A stretch of 64,000 nt of DNA from Spirosoma oryzae (GCF_003002825.1 NZ_PVTE01000011.1:62001-126000), one strand, 5' to 3'. Numbered from the stretch's first letter, positions 8,925 through 18,435 are shown. The notes: generated by a model not told the origin, from the sequence alone. A program made the numbers and translations.

Positions 8925-10123
8925 CGGGTGCTTAGTTGGGTAAACAGCGCGACAAGGGTGTCAACGCTTTGCTGTGCCGGATGCCGTTCCCGTATTTTCT
9001 CGCCCAGTCGTTTCCCCATCGTCTGGCGTAGATCAGGCTGTTGCAATAGCGTAACAAGGCGGCTGCTCATGGCGTCGAGGTCGAGGTAAGGAACCACAAA
9101 CCCGCCGTCGGTCTCGACCAGTTCGGGCGACCCGCCGGCACCGGCAAAACACACGACCGGTACGCCACTCAAACCCGCTTCGAATACGACCAACGGATAC
9201 GGGTCTTCGCGCGAACAAAGCAGGAACACGTCGAAACGTTGCATGTAGCGAAGCACGTCGGGTGTGGGGGCGATCAGGTGAACACGGTCCGCCAGACCGG
9301 CCTTGCGAATGTCGAGCAACAGGTCTTCCCGTAGCTGACTCTGCGGCATCCCGACCCAGACGAAATGAACAGGTACGTCGGGCATTCGACCCGTTACCTG
9401 CCGGGCCAGGGCGACAAACAAGTCGTTGCCCTTACGCCACTCGGCATTGCCGCAACCGCCCACGATGAGCGCGTTGGCCGGCAATCCTAATTCGTCGTAC
9501 ACATCGGTTTGGTCGCGGGCCTGCGCTACGTTGGTCATCAGCGTAGGTGTGTCGATCAGGGTGTACTGCGTGATCCGCGCCGGGTCGAAGCCGTGCTGCG
9601 TAACGTAATAGTCGGCCGTAGCTTTCGAAACGGCCAGTAGCTGATTCGTGCGGGCCAGTAACTCAGCCAGTTCCGTCGGCTCCGTGTAGATCCTGACCGA
9701 CATATCCAGTTCGTGTACAAACGTCACGACCGGGACTGTGGGTGCCAGGGCCAGCTGTGTGAACCAGCGGCTGCTCATCACCGTGTTGGCCAGGACCAGA
9801 TCAACGTTGTCGAGGTTCAACTCCGCGCGAATCTGTCGCTGCTGTTCGGCCCGTTGCTGCTGATAGACCTTATCCCACATACCCATTCGCCACAGCACTT
9901 TATCAGCTATCGTACCAACAACGTGGGCTGGCTGTGCTGGCCAAAGCGTTACGGGACAGATCGCCCGATACTCGTCGAGCAGCGGTCCCCCTTCCCCTAG
10001 CAGCAAGTGTAAGGTATAGCCACGCTCGCGCAGCAGCCGCATCAGGTTCAGCAGTACCAGTTGCGCGCCTGCCCGGTTGGCATCGTGGCCGATGAGTAAG
10101 ATCGTTTTCAGGGTATGGTGCAA
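8921..10123 (-). CDS. Glycosyltransferase family 4
   Basis: A GT-B glycosyltransferase of about 400 residues. The frame runs open to 10210, but the first 29 codons fall inside a long inverted repeat and read as low-complexity sequence. I therefore prefer the TTG at 10123, just ahead of the first conserved strand KTILLIGHDANRAGAQLVLL; no ATG exists there. Donor-site features are VGGCGNAEWRKGNDLFVALA and CSREDPYPLVVFEAGLSGVP, with the EX7E glutamates. Its stop is fused to the start of the acyltransferase gene (ATGA). It adds one residue to the exported glycan; specificity unknown. Confidence 0.87.
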   Translation of the reverse strand: MHHTLKTILLIGHDANRAGAQLVLLNLMRLLRERGYTLHLLLGEGGPLLDEYRAICPVTLWPAQPAHVVGTIADKVLWRMGMWDKVYQQQRAEQQRQIRAELNLDNVDLVLANTVMSSRWFTQLALAPTVPVVTFVHELDMSVRIYTEPTELAELLARTNQLLAVSKATADYYVTQHGFDPARITQYTLIDTPTLMTNVAQARDQTDVYDELGLPANALIVGGCGNAEWRKGNDLFVALARQVTGRMPDVPVHFVWVGMPQSQLREDLLLDIRKAGLADRVHLIAPTPDVLRYMQRFDVFLLCSREDPYPLVVFEAGLSGVPVVCFAGAGGSPELVETDGGFVVPYLDLDAMSSRLVTLLQQPDLRQTMGKRLGEKIRERHPAQQSVDTLVALFTQLSTR

Positions 10124-10248
10124 AGTTATGGCGTCATAGCGTCGTAAAGTTATAGAGTTGCTACCGCCGGTGTGGCTTACGCTAGTCCCGGCATGGAACC
10201 GCGAGCGCAACTTTACAACGCTACGACGCTACAACTTTTTAACTTTTA
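10119..10248. repeat. Intergenic inverted repeat A, octamer class
   Basis: Left arm about 10119-10161, right arm about 10206-10248, separated by some 45 bp. Each arm is a run of degenerate 8-mers. On the right arm they read aactttac, aacgctac, gacgctac, aacttttt; the left arm reverse-complements to the same kind of units. It fills the space between the stop codon of the acyltransferase gene at 10246 and the probable start of the GT4 gene at 10123. It could fold into a long hairpin in the intercistronic mRNA. Confidence 0.8.
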
Positions 10249-10902
10249 ATAGGCTTTGTAACTTGGGATCGGCCGTTTTTCGGCGGGATTGCCAACGTAA
10301 ACGCCCCAGGCTTCCGTGTTCTTAGTGACCGATGCGGCCATACCGACCAGCGTTCCTTCGCCGATCGTCAGGTAGTCACGAATGGTACTGTTGACGCCGA
10401 AGAATGAATACGAACCAATCGTGCAGTGGCCCGACATGACGACGTGTGAGGTGAAAAAGACGTGGTCATTGATACGACCGTGGTGGCCGATATGGTTGCC
10501 GCTCCAGAGTACTACATTGTTGCCGATGGTCGTGAAGGGCTGAATGGTATTGTCTTCGAGAATGAAGCAGTTTTCGCCGATCTCGTTACCGAACGTGGTC
10601 GCTTTCGAACTGATATAGGAGATAAACTCGTAGCCTTTTGCTTTGGCTTCCAGGTAGATACGCTCCCGATTCTTGTTCATACCCTTGCCCGTCATGGGGG
10701 CAAAAAACTTGTACTCGTGCGGGGGGAAGAGTGCTTCTACGTCTTCAAAAGCCACTAGTGGCAGCCCCTTGAAGCCGGTTTGGTCGTGCAGATATTCCTG
10801 ATTTACCGTAAACGCGACGACCTCGTGCTCCGAGTCGTGCGTCAGGTAAAAATGGGCCAGTTCGGCCGTGTCCATAATCCCGAAAATAACAACCTTCGCC
10901 AT
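10246..10902 (-). CDS. Sugar O-acyltransferase, PglD/NeuD-like left-handed beta-helix
   Basis: A 218-residue protein with an N-terminal Rossmann-like half (MAKVVIFGIMDTAELAHFYL) and a C-terminal hexapeptide-repeat half from about residue 115. Repeats include IGENCFILEDNTIQPFTTIG, NNVVLWSGNHIGHHG, HVVMSGHCTIGSYSF and DYLTIGEGTLVGMAASV, with the histidine of GNHIGHHG as probable general base. This is the layout of PglD/NeuD sugar acetyltransferases, though the spacing differs and the substrate is unknown. It is flanked on both sides by octamer-class inverted repeats and lies in the polysaccharide operon next to WbqC. Confidence 0.83.
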   Translation of the reverse strand: MAKVVIFGIMDTAELAHFYLTHDSEHEVVAFTVNQEYLHDQTGFKGLPLVAFEDVEALFPPHEYKFFAPMTGKGMNKNRERIYLEAKAKGYEFISYISSKATTFGNEIGENCFILEDNTIQPFTTIGNNVVLWSGNHIGHHGRINDHVFFTSHVVMSGHCTIGSYSFFGVNSTIRDYLTIGEGTLVGMAASVTKNTEAWGVYVGNPAEKRPIPSYKAY

Positions 10903-10906
10903 AAGT

Positions 10907-11011
10907 CAATGATTGAATGATTGAATGATTGAATGAGCGAATGAGTGAATAGGCTGGCGCGCTATTGGTTCGCCAGTGTGTATTCGCTCATTCAATCATT
11001 CAATCATTCAC
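10907..11011. repeat. Intergenic inverted repeat B, octamer class
   Basis: Left arm 10907-10951 is a nearly perfect tandem of gaatgatt units (then gaatgagc, gaatgagt). Right arm 10981-11011 is its reverse complement (tattcgctcattcaatcatt and onward). The loop of about 29 bp has its own short hairpin (ctggcg/cgccag). It exactly fills the gap between the WbqC stop at 11014 and the acyltransferase start at 10902. Confidence 0.9.
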
Positions 11012-11013
11012 GG

Positions 11014-11724
11014 TTATACGAGTTTATATTGTGTTAGAAGCTGCCTGATCGTTGGTACGTCATTGAACATCATCACGTCGAGGATGGATAGCCACGGAAT
11101 GAACGTGCTGCTGTCGCCCCGGTTAAACTGCGGATATTCGACGCGCTCCGACTGGATAAAATTCAGCGTGATACCTGCCTCGGCAAAGCGCTCTTTGTCG
11201 TAAAGCGCCATACCACCAATCGGATTGATGTAGCGCGTAGCGCCTTCCTGCCGGCAGATGTCCAGAATCCGGTCCTGCGCTTTCAGGTGTTCGTTTTCAT
11301 AGATCGACGACGACGCGACCAGTTTAGGCGTTAGCCCCAGATAGCCATTCAGCTCGACCAGACTATGGTAGATCATCTCGGCGATCGAGTCGGTGGTAAA
11401 GTTGATGATTTTTTCGGTCAGGGGCATGACCACTGGGTACAGTGGCGCTTTCCGGTAGCCCTGCTCGATAGTTTTCAACAGCTTACTCCGCCATTTCGGA
11501 TCGTCGGCCAGGTGTACCTCATTGATCCGTTTATTCTGGCTGGCGTCTTTCAGGGGTACCGTAAACAGGTGTTCCTGCCCGTTGATAAGCAGCTTGTTCC
11601 GGTTGATCCAGCCCCGGTTGATAAAGGCAACATCATCGTACAGCACAAACGTGTCGACCGCGCCCATCAGCTGCATGTAGCCAATGTACGGTAGAAGATA
11701 AGGCTGCATGATGGCAAGAGTCAT
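11014..11724 (-). CDS. WbqC family protein
   Basis: A 236-residue protein with the full WbqC-like signature. It starts LAIMQPYLLPYIGYMQLM, continues DTFVLYDDVAFINRGWINRNKL at about residues 24-45, and ends with PWLSILDVMMFN near the C-terminus. WbqC proteins are found in O-antigen and exopolysaccharide clusters, often beside DegT aminotransferases and amino-sugar genes; the reaction is not well defined, and an acyl- or aminoacyl-type transfer to an amino sugar has been suggested. Here it sits between the PglD-like acyltransferase and the GT39-like protein, which fits modification of a sugar made by the DegT enzyme (inference). Confidence 0.88.
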   Translation of the reverse strand: MTLAIMQPYLLPYIGYMQLMGAVDTFVLYDDVAFINRGWINRNKLLINGQEHLFTVPLKDASQNKRINEVHLADDPKWRSKLLKTIEQGYRKAPLYPVVMPLTEKIINFTTDSIAEMIYHSLVELNGYLGLTPKLVASSSIYENEHLKAQDRILDICRQEGATRYINPIGGMALYDKERFAEAGITLNFIQSERVEYPQFNRGDSSTFIPWLSILDVMMFNDVPTIRQLLTQYKLV

Positions 11725-11727
11725 AGT

Positions 11728-11829
11728 CGGTATACGGTTTTCAGTATTCGGTTTACGGTTCTCAGTACTCGGTTATCTCTCGTCATACGGTCACAGTCTG
11801 AAAACCGTATACCGTAAACCGAATACCGT
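11728..11829. repeat. Intergenic inverted repeat C, heptamer class
   Basis: Left arm 11728-11774 splits exactly into 7-mers: CGGTATA, CGGTTTT, CAGTATT, CGGTTTA, CGGTTCT, CAGTACT, CGGTTAT. Right arm about 11796-11829 is the reverse complement of the same kind of run. The element fills the gap between the stop of the GT39-like gene (11833) and the WbqC start (11724). Confidence 0.9.
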
Positions 11830-11832
11830 CCG

Positions 11833-13968
11833 TTATTTCAGCTTGCGCAGGTAATAGTCTTCGCCGGGAACGATGACGGTTTTCCGCATTGTCGTGTCGG
11901 TACCCAGCCGGAGATCGCCCGGTTTGGGGGTGATAACGCTTTTGGCGAAGAATAAATAATCTGCGTTTTTAGGAATCGGTTGTACGCCCTGCTCGAACGG
12001 ATTGATCGTTATCAGCCGGCGGGAAAGATGAGGGCCGTACAGGGGATACTCGTAGTCGTCGTTGATCGTACCGAGGGCTACCGTTGCTGTATCGGGTACC
12101 AACTGATTGAAGCGTTCGTATGGAACGTAAATGTCGGGTCGGCCAAGCGTCATCTGATGAATACGGTCAGATGCGAACGCCGATGGATAGGCAACACCAT
12201 CGGGAGCCCGCCAGGCCAGCGGTAGGGCACGGATGTTTAAAAACACGCACAATACGGCCGACAGGCACCCCAGCCCCACCACCATGCCCACGTAAATCTT
12301 GCCCAGGAAATGGCCTGATCTGGCGAAGATCAACCTTGGACTCAAGAACAGGAGTCCGGCAAACGGCGCACACAGCATGCCGGTTTCGATGAAATAGCGC
12401 CCTTTAAACGGATCGTACGGTGCCGAGTAGGAGAGGGTTACGAAGTGTAGCAACACGGCAATCGCCAAATAAACATACGGGTCGTCGATGAGACGAGGAG
12501 TAAGCTTGAGCCAGCGAATAAGCGACAGGATCAGCAGCGGAAGCATCAGCCCGAAGCCAAAAATGCCCCAGTATGGATTCGCGTTGAAGAATACGAACCG
12601 ACGATCAAAGGCGAATGGCTGAATCGAAAAGTCGGTTTCTTCGTCGAGTCGCATGTGTAGCTTGTCTTCCAGCCAAACCAGCGGTTCACGCATGAAGTGG
12701 TTCAGACGATTCCCCGTTGGCAGGTTACGCAGACCGTCGAGATTGACGTGGTCATAACTGTAGCGAACCAGGTTGCGGCTACCCTGCTCCAGCAGGTTTT
12801 TCAGTGAACCCGCCCGCTCAACCGATTGATGCTTCAGGGCGGTGGGGGGACCAATGGGATGCCCGAATACCTCGATGTTTTTCAGATAGCCGGTTGGCAA
12901 CGTCCATAAGCCTACGCCAACGACGATTGCTCCCGCCAGCCGCAGTGTCCGACCAACCGTAATGGCCAGCGAGTCCGACAAAAAAACGGTGTAGATCATA
13001 ATGACAAACACCGACGGCAGCAGCAGCGCAAACGTAATCTTGTGGCCGAACGCCATGCCGAACGCCATACCAGCCATGTACAGATACCGGTTGTCGCGCG
13101 TTTGCCGGTACGTAAAGAGCATGTAGATGACAACGCTCAGGTAGGCCGTCAGCACAATATCCGTCTCTGTAGTGATGGCCTGCATCAGAAAGTCGGGCAC
13201 CAGCGCATACACCAGCGCGCAGAAAAAACCAGCTGTTAAATTCGCCTTGCCGGTAGTAAGCTGACTAATGCGCTGCACGATACCGAATACCGACACAATA
13301 GCCGTCCAGTAGCTGAGATGATGAATGAACTTGAACCCGTTTTCAAACCGGTTCGTCATCAGGAAACCGTAAATCTGAAGCGTACAAACACTTTTGGGAT
13401 AGGTGTCGATGTTCCAGTTGGTACCGCCGAAGTGCCGCATTGTACCCCGCTGAATGTACTGCATGACCCGGTTCAGGTGGCCCGTCATACTATCCCATTC
13501 GTTCGGTACGGTGAACAGCACCAGCAACAGATTCGTAACGGCAATGACGCCCAGCGTGAGCAGTAGCACCGAAAAAATGATGTTCAGGTAAGGTGGTAGG
13601 GCGTAAAACCAGTCGGTACCCACCTTACGCCGGTCAGCTAGGAGCGCCGGAACGGAGAAGGCAGCGGGCCGCCCTGACAGCCAGTGAAGCAGTCCACCTA
13701 CGACCGTAGCTGTTACAAAAACGCCCAGTCCCCAGGCTAAGGTATTCGCGGTCAGGTACAGGGCCGAGAGAACGAAGCCGGTCAGGATAACGCTACCGGC
13801 ACCCAGCAGAAATGTCGTTAGCCACCATTCGCTTAACGACGGGCGCGCGATCCGGCTGGCCAGATGCGCTGTATAAATCAGAAAGAAGACGAGCCCGGCA
13901 AGTTTGGGTAAGAGCCCGGCAGTATCGGTAAGGCCGCTGAGCAGTAGGCTGTTCAGAAGACTAGACAT
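11833..13968 (-). CDS. GT39-like polytopic membrane protein
   Basis: A 711-residue integral membrane protein with 11 or more hydrophobic segments and a hydrophilic C-terminal domain from about residue 560. An extracytoplasmic loop after the third or fourth helix holds NEWDSMTGHLNRVMQYIQRG (residues about 155-175), with the Asp of GT-C enzymes of the ArnT/PMT type. AFGHKITFALLLPSVFV further on is also typical. Such proteins move sugars from polyprenyl-phosphate donors on the periplasmic side. It could decorate the exported polysaccharide. It overlaps the DegT gene by 8 bp (13961-13968). The exact reaction is unknown. Confidence 0.72.
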   Translation of the reverse strand: MSSLLNSLLLSGLTDTAGLLPKLAGLVFFLIYTAHLASRIARPSLSEWWLTTFLLGAGSVILTGFVLSALYLTANTLAWGLGVFVTATVVGGLLHWLSGRPAAFSVPALLADRRKVGTDWFYALPPYLNIIFSVLLLTLGVIAVTNLLLVLFTVPNEWDSMTGHLNRVMQYIQRGTMRHFGGTNWNIDTYPKSVCTLQIYGFLMTNRFENGFKFIHHLSYWTAIVSVFGIVQRISQLTTGKANLTAGFFCALVYALVPDFLMQAITTETDIVLTAYLSVVIYMLFTYRQTRDNRYLYMAGMAFGMAFGHKITFALLLPSVFVIMIYTVFLSDSLAITVGRTLRLAGAIVVGVGLWTLPTGYLKNIEVFGHPIGPPTALKHQSVERAGSLKNLLEQGSRNLVRYSYDHVNLDGLRNLPTGNRLNHFMREPLVWLEDKLHMRLDEETDFSIQPFAFDRRFVFFNANPYWGIFGFGLMLPLLILSLIRWLKLTPRLIDDPYVYLAIAVLLHFVTLSYSAPYDPFKGRYFIETGMLCAPFAGLLFLSPRLIFARSGHFLGKIYVGMVVGLGCLSAVLCVFLNIRALPLAWRAPDGVAYPSAFASDRIHQMTLGRPDIYVPYERFNQLVPDTATVALGTINDDYEYPLYGPHLSRRLITINPFEQGVQPIPKNADYLFFAKSVITPKPGDLRLGTDTTMRKTVIVPGEDYYLRKLK

Positions 13969-15049
13969 GGTCGTTTACAAGGGTGGATATACGGTCAACG
14001 TCTGTTTCCGGCAGATCGGGATACAGCGGAAGCGCCAAGACGCGTAGCGACACGGATTCGGATACCGGGCAGCGCTGCGCTACGCCAGCGCCGGGTGGTA
14101 CTGCGAAAGGTAAGGTATTCAGGGATGGGTAAAAATACCGCCGTGGTGTGATGCCCGCTGCTTTCAGCGCGTCAACGACCCGTAGCAGTGTCTCTTCCGA
14201 CTTGAATACAACCGGGTAGTAGGCGTAGTTGTATTCGACACCGGGGGTCAATGTAGGACGGGTGATCTTATCGAAGTTAAGTCGGGCGTCGTACCAGTCG
14301 AATACCTGTTTCCGGGCGGCAATCAACTCGTCAACTTTGGGCAGTACGCACAAACCCATGGCTGCGTGCAGCTCCGAGTTTTTAGCGTTGATACCCATGC
14401 TGTAATAATCATCGTTGCGGTGACCAAACGAGCGGTACCGTCGGAGCGTCAGCGCCAGGTCGTCATCGTCCGTGACGATACAGCCGCCCTCGACACTGTG
14501 AAAAACCTTGGTTGCGTGAAAGCTACAGGTACTGACATCACCGTAGTTCAGAATAGCCTGCCCGTTGTAGCGGGCACCGAAGGTATGAGCCGCATCATAG
14601 ATGACTTTCAGCTTGTACTTATCCGCAACGGCCTGAATCGCTTCGATATGACAAGGGTTACCATATACGTGCGTGGCCATGATTGCCTGCGTATTCTCGG
14701 TAATCAACGGCTCAATTTTGTCGGCGTCGAGACAGAAATCGTCCGGCCGAATGTCGGCGTAGACGGGTGTGCAACCTTCCCACAGCAGCACGTTGGTCGT
14801 TGCGACGTACGAAAAAGGCGTTGTAATGACCTCTTTCGTTATATTCATAGCCTTGAGAGCCATCTGTAGCACAATCGTACCGTTGGAGCAGATCAGCAGG
14901 TGCTTCACGCCCAGATACGCCTTCATTTTACTTTCCAACTCCTGCAACAGCGGCCCGTCGTTGGTCAGATGCACCCGATCCCAGACTCCTTTCAACAAGG
15001 CGGTGTATTCGTCGAAGTCGGGCAGATACGATTTGGTAACGTTAATCAT
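13961..15049 (-). CDS. DegT/DnrJ/EryC1/StrS family aminotransferase
   Basis: A 362-residue PLP-dependent sugar aminotransferase. The cofactor lysine is K181 in SFHATKVFHSVEGG; the phosphate-binding region is LICSNGTIVLQMAL at about residues 52-65, TPFSYVATTNVLLW follows, and YDAAHTFGAR near 151 holds the PLP-ring aspartate. It should turn a keto-nucleotide sugar into an amino sugar in the cytoplasm, the substrate for later acylation by the PglD-like protein or WbqC (inference). The next gene overlaps it by 8 bp; the Wzt gene lies 84 bp upstream. Confidence 0.92.
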   Translation of the reverse strand: MINVTKSYLPDFDEYTALLKGVWDRVHLTNDGPLLQELESKMKAYLGVKHLLICSNGTIVLQMALKAMNITKEVITTPFSYVATTNVLLWEGCTPVYADIRPDDFCLDADKIEPLITENTQAIMATHVYGNPCHIEAIQAVADKYKLKVIYDAAHTFGARYNGQAILNYGDVSTCSFHATKVFHSVEGGCIVTDDDDLALTLRRYRSFGHRNDDYYSMGINAKNSELHAAMGLCVLPKVDELIAARKQVFDWYDARLNFDKITRPTLTPGVEYNYAYYPVVFKSEETLLRVVDALKAAGITPRRYFYPSLNTLPFAVPPGAGVAQRCPVSESVSLRVLALPLYPDLPETDVDRISTLVNDHV

Positions 15050-15133
15050 AAACAGGCGATCAGTTTCGGGGCGGTTAAAAAACGGGGAGCGGGAAGGCCA
15101 GCTAACCGTACACTGAGACCCAAAACCCTGAAC

Positions 15134-16387
15134 TTATTTTACGGCTTCTTCGAGCATGCCGATGTGAAACGGGAACTGCGGACGAACGTAGCCCGGCCAC
15201 TTTCCGTACCAGGCGATCCCTTCGCGGTAATCTTCCACGTCGAACGTCAGGCTTTCTTCCATCGTGAACAAGGGCGTTACCGTGTCCTTGACGATCATGA
15301 CGGAGATCGTGTACGAGCCATCGTTGAGGAAGTAGCCGGGAATGGTGCATTCCCCCGCAATGACGCCCGGTCCATACGGCTGTGATTTGGTACCGACGTT
15401 AAAAATACATTCGCCCGTCAGTGAGTTGAGGTGCATCGACAGATTCAGGTTCGCCGAGTCCATCATGTTCCAGAACTCAAACCGGAACTTCATGGGCGTC
15501 CGAACGTCGATGTGTGTCAGTTCATCCTGATACTCCGGAATCAGCTCGATGCGTTTCACCCGAACCAGATCATTACCGGGTGCTTGTTCGGGCGTGTCCC
15601 ACTCGCGCAGCAGTCGCGTCCGCGAAACCTTGCTGAGGTAGGTAGCAATAACCTGGTTGGTTTCACCCTGCTCCAGCAGCTGTCCCTTTTCAAAGTATAG
15701 CGACTTGTTGCAAAGCGCCTGAACCGCCGTCAGGTTGTGACTGACGAACAGGATTGTACGACCACTTGCCGAGTTGTCGCGCATCTTCCCCAGACTCTTC
15801 TTCTGGAACTCAGCGTCGCCCACGGCCAGCACTTCATCGACGATCATGATTTCAGGGTCGAGGTGGGCCGAAATGGCAAACCCCAGCCGGACGTACATCC
15901 CCGACGAATACCGCTTGACGGGTGTGTCGAGAAATTTCTCAACGCCTGCGAAGGCAACGATTTCGTCGAACTGTTTCCGTATTTCGCTCCGGCTCATACC
16001 CAGCAGCGAACCGTTCAGGAAGATGTTTTCCCGACCGGTCAGTTCGGGGTGGAAGCCCGTACCGACTTCAAGCAGCGACGCTACCCGGCCCCGGATACGA
16101 ACCGATCCGCTCGTCGGCTCGATAATCTTGCTCAGAATTTTGAGCAGCGTCGATTTACCGGCACCGTTGTGCCCAACGATCCCGACCCGATCGCCCTGTT
16201 CGACCGAAAAGCTCACGTCGCGCAAGGCCCAGAATTCTTCGTGGGTCGTCGTTACCTGATTTTTCTTGTTGCCGAACAGCTGCCGGAAGTTCTCGCTCAC
16301 CACATCGCGCAGGGTATTGACGCCCTTACCCTTCTGGTGGTCGATGATGTAGTGCTTGCTTATATTTTCGACCGTAATGACCGACAT
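15134..16387 (-). CDS. wzt: ABC transporter ATP-binding protein of polysaccharide export, Wzt-like
   Basis: A 417-residue protein in two parts. Residues 1-235 are an ABC ATPase: Walker A GHNGAGKST at 72-80, signature YSSGM at 160-164, Walker B IMIVDE at 180-185 and H-loop His217. Residues about 250-417 form a beta-rich C-terminal domain like the carbohydrate-binding domain of Wzt, which recognises the finished chain in O-antigen exporters. With the permease 10 bp upstream it forms the inner-membrane exporter. This domain argues for ABC-dependent export rather than the Wzx/Wzy route. Confidence 0.92.
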   Translation of the reverse strand: MSVITVENISKHYIIDHQKGKGVNTLRDVVSENFRQLFGNKKNQVTTTHEEFWALRDVSFSVEQGDRVGIVGHNGAGKSTLLKILSKIIEPTSGSVRIRGRVASLLEVGTGFHPELTGRENIFLNGSLLGMSRSEIRKQFDEIVAFAGVEKFLDTPVKRYSSGMYVRLGFAISAHLDPEIMIVDEVLAVGDAEFQKKSLGKMRDNSASGRTILFVSHNLTAVQALCNKSLYFEKGQLLEQGETNQVIATYLSKVSRTRLLREWDTPEQAPGNDLVRVKRIELIPEYQDELTHIDVRTPMKFRFEFWNMMDSANLNLSMHLNSLTGECIFNVGTKSQPYGPGVIAGECTIPGYFLNDGSYTISVMIVKDTVTPLFTMEESLTFDVEDYREGIAWYGKWPGYVRPQFPFHIGMLEEAVK

Positions 16388-16397
16388 ACTCGTTACG

Positions 16398-17228
16398 TTA
16401 AATATCGTCTACAAACGTGTTTTCGCGTTTGCGGAAGAAGTATACTGACAAAATCAGACAAACACCCGTCAGCGCGACTGACGCCAGCAGACTTTGCGGA
16501 TTGAAATAGGTTTTACCGCCCAGCAGCGACCACCGGAAACCGTCGATGATACCAACCATCGGGTTCAGGATGTAAATTGAATACCACCATTTATCCGCCA
16601 GCAGCTGACTCGTATAAGCGATTGGACAGACGTAAAAGCCGATCTGAACGATGAAGGGGATCAACTGCCCGATGTCACGGAATTTTACGTTTATGACTGC
16701 AAAAAACAGACCGAAGGCAAACGCAGCCAGCACCGCTAGCAATACGAAGAAAGGGACGAACAGCAAGTGCCAGTCAGGTAGGAACCGATACCAGATCGCC
16801 AGCAGAATAAACAGGCCCAGCGACACCAGAAAGTCCAGGAAGCTAACCGCAATTGAACTCAATGGCATCAACAGCCGAGGGAAATAGACCTTGGTAACGA
16901 GGTTTGAGTTCAGCGTGACGCTGTTGCTGATCTGGGTGAAGGCCGTCGAGAAGAACGTCCAGATCGTGATGCCGGCAAGCACCATCAACGGGTAGGGGAC
17001 GCCCGGATCACCTTTCAGTTTGGCAACCATGCTGAACACGAAAACCATGATAAGCATGGTTGTCAGCGGGCGGATCAGCCCCCAGGCCATACCCAGCGCG
17101 GTTTGTTTGTAGCGAACCGAGACGTCGCGCATGGACAGAATCAGCAGCAGTTCGCGGTTGCGCCACAGGTCACGCCAGTAATGCCGTTCCGACCGGCCGG
17201 GTTGTATAAGTACCTCGTGTGTTTTCAA
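16398..17228 (-). CDS. wzm: ABC-2 type polysaccharide export permease, Wzm-like
   Basis: A 276-residue membrane protein with six predicted helices, as usual for Wzm. The N-terminal cytoplasmic part has WRDLWRNRELLLILSMRDVSVRYKQT in which RDVSVRYKQT is the coupling segment common to the family. It pairs with the Wzt ATPase immediately downstream (10 bp) to flip undecaprenyl-linked glycan across the inner membrane. Inverted repeat D lies just upstream of the start. Confidence 0.92.
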   Translation of the reverse strand: MKTHEVLIQPGRSERHYWRDLWRNRELLLILSMRDVSVRYKQTALGMAWGLIRPLTTMLIMVFVFSMVAKLKGDPGVPYPLMVLAGITIWTFFSTAFTQISNSVTLNSNLVTKVYFPRLLMPLSSIAVSFLDFLVSLGLFILLAIWYRFLPDWHLLFVPFFVLLAVLAAFAFGLFFAVINVKFRDIGQLIPFIVQIGFYVCPIAYTSQLLADKWWYSIYILNPMVGIIDGFRWSLLGGKTYFNPQSLLASVALTGVCLILSVYFFRKRENTFVDDI

Positions 17229-17317
17229 TGGTTTATGGTTTACGGTGTACAGTATTCGGTTTTCAGTAAAAGCGCTGTAAGTAGGCTGTCAACAGAAAAC
17301 CGAATACCGTAAACCTG
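17229..17317. repeat. Intergenic inverted repeat D, heptamer class
   Basis: Left arm 17229-17270 reads TGGTTTA, TGGTTTA, CGGTGTA, CAGTATT, CGGTTTT, CAGTAAA. The right arm 17292-17316 is the reverse complement of AGGTTTA, CGGTATT, CGGTTTT. It fills the space from the Wzz-like stop (17320) to the Wzm start (17228). Confidence 0.88.
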
Positions 17318-17319
17318 CT

Positions 17320-18435
17320 CTATCCCTCCTGCATGATGGAGCGATAGGTTTCCCGCAAAAATATGACAATAAGTGCCAGTATCAATCCCAGCGCAATTCC
17401 GATCTGCATCCCGACCGGCGTGATGACTTCCCGGTAAAGCGGGAGCGTGACGGGTTCGATGATCGTAAACAGCGGGGCTTCGCGAATCAGGGATAGACGC
17501 ATATTTTCCGCATTTTGCAGTGCCTGATAGTAGATCGTCGTCAGGAACGTTGAGTTGCGAGTCAGCTTGTTCTGCATCATTTGGCCCTGTGCAACCACCA
17601 TCTGCTGGTTCTGGTCCATGTACCGCGCCAGCTTGTTCTCCGTGCCACTCATCAGTCGGGCAATTGAGTCTGCGCGGGCGGTCAGCAGGTCATACATTTC
17701 CCGCGTTTTTTTTGTCTGCTTGCTCCGATAATCCTCTTCAATGGTCTCAAGATGATGCTCGATAAAGCTGGCTGCCAGCATTTCATCTTCCATCCCGCAA
17801 CGCAATTCCATGAACGATGACTTGCGCTCGGGTTGTACAACCCCGACTTCTGCCTTCATCCGGCCGTAAATCTGCGACATGGCGATCCGCTCCAGTTTGG
17901 TGTACTCGCTGGGTTGCTTCGCGCGTGGGAAGTAAAATGACCGTAGTGTATCGCTCTTCTCCCATTCTTTGTCGCGGATGCCACTATGCCGAATGTAGTA
18001 GTTTACCAGCAGCGTGTCTTTTCCGTCGATTTTGACGGTTTTCATCAGCGTCTTTTCAATGACAGGACGTGACTTAGCGTACACCAGGAAGTTCTCACCA
18101 ACGAAGATGTTGGCATCCGGAGCACCCTGACCAATACCAAAAGCACCGGCCAATGCGCCCAGATCACCGCCGAATGAACTGGAACTACTGCCCCCGCCGA
18201 GGTTGAATGTCATCGTAGCGGTGTAAACGGGGGCCTTCTGGTTAAATTGATCGTAAATGAAACCAATAACGGCTCCGGTACCGACGAGTGCCAACAGAAG
18301 GAGCCAGTTTCGCTGAATAACGTTCTTCAGCCTAAACAAGCGTAATACGACCGATTTCGGCGAAATCTGATCAGGCGGGATCGGCCGCGAGACCATGACG
18401 TTCGGATCGTTCGGAGTCAGATTTGATGCGTTCAT
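17320..18435 (-). CDS. Wzz/GumC-like chain-length determinant protein
   Basis: A 371-residue inner-membrane protein. A proline-rich cytoplasmic N-terminus is followed by a first membrane helix, NWLLLLALVGTGAVIGFIYD, at about residues 43-62, a large periplasmic region with coiled-coil character (residues 215-290) and a second helix near 340-360. This is the Wzz/PCP topology. No tyrosine-kinase domain is attached. It is expected to control glycan length and bridge the ABC exporter to the outer-membrane SLBB protein encoded 13 bp upstream. Confidence 0.85.
   Translation of the reverse strand: MNASNLTPNDPNVMVSRPIPPDQISPKSVVLRLFRLKNVIQRNWLLLLALVGTGAVIGFIYDQFNQKAPVYTATMTFNLGGGSSSSSFGGDLGALAGAFGIGQGAPDANIFVGENFLVYAKSRPVIEKTLMKTVKIDGKDTLLVNYYIRHSGIRDKEWEKSDTLRSFYFPRAKQPSEYTKLERIAMSQIYGRMKAEVGVVQPERKSSFMELRCGMEDEMLAASFIEHHLETIEEDYRSKQTKKTREMYDLLTARADSIARLMSGTENKLARYMDQNQQMVVAQGQMMQNKLTRNSTFLTTIYYQALQNAENMRLSLIREAPLFTIIEPVTLPLYREVITPVGMQIGIALGLILALIVIFLRETYRSIMQEG

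Noticed and set aside
10124..10210. Upstream extension of the GT4 frame to 10210
   Set aside because: It translates the inverted repeat A and also begins with TTG; the conserved domain starts at about 10123.
10907..11011. Possible CRISPR-like or VNTR array (gaatgatt repeats)
   Set aside because: The units are 8 bp with no spacers and form an inverted, not direct, array; no cas gene is present.
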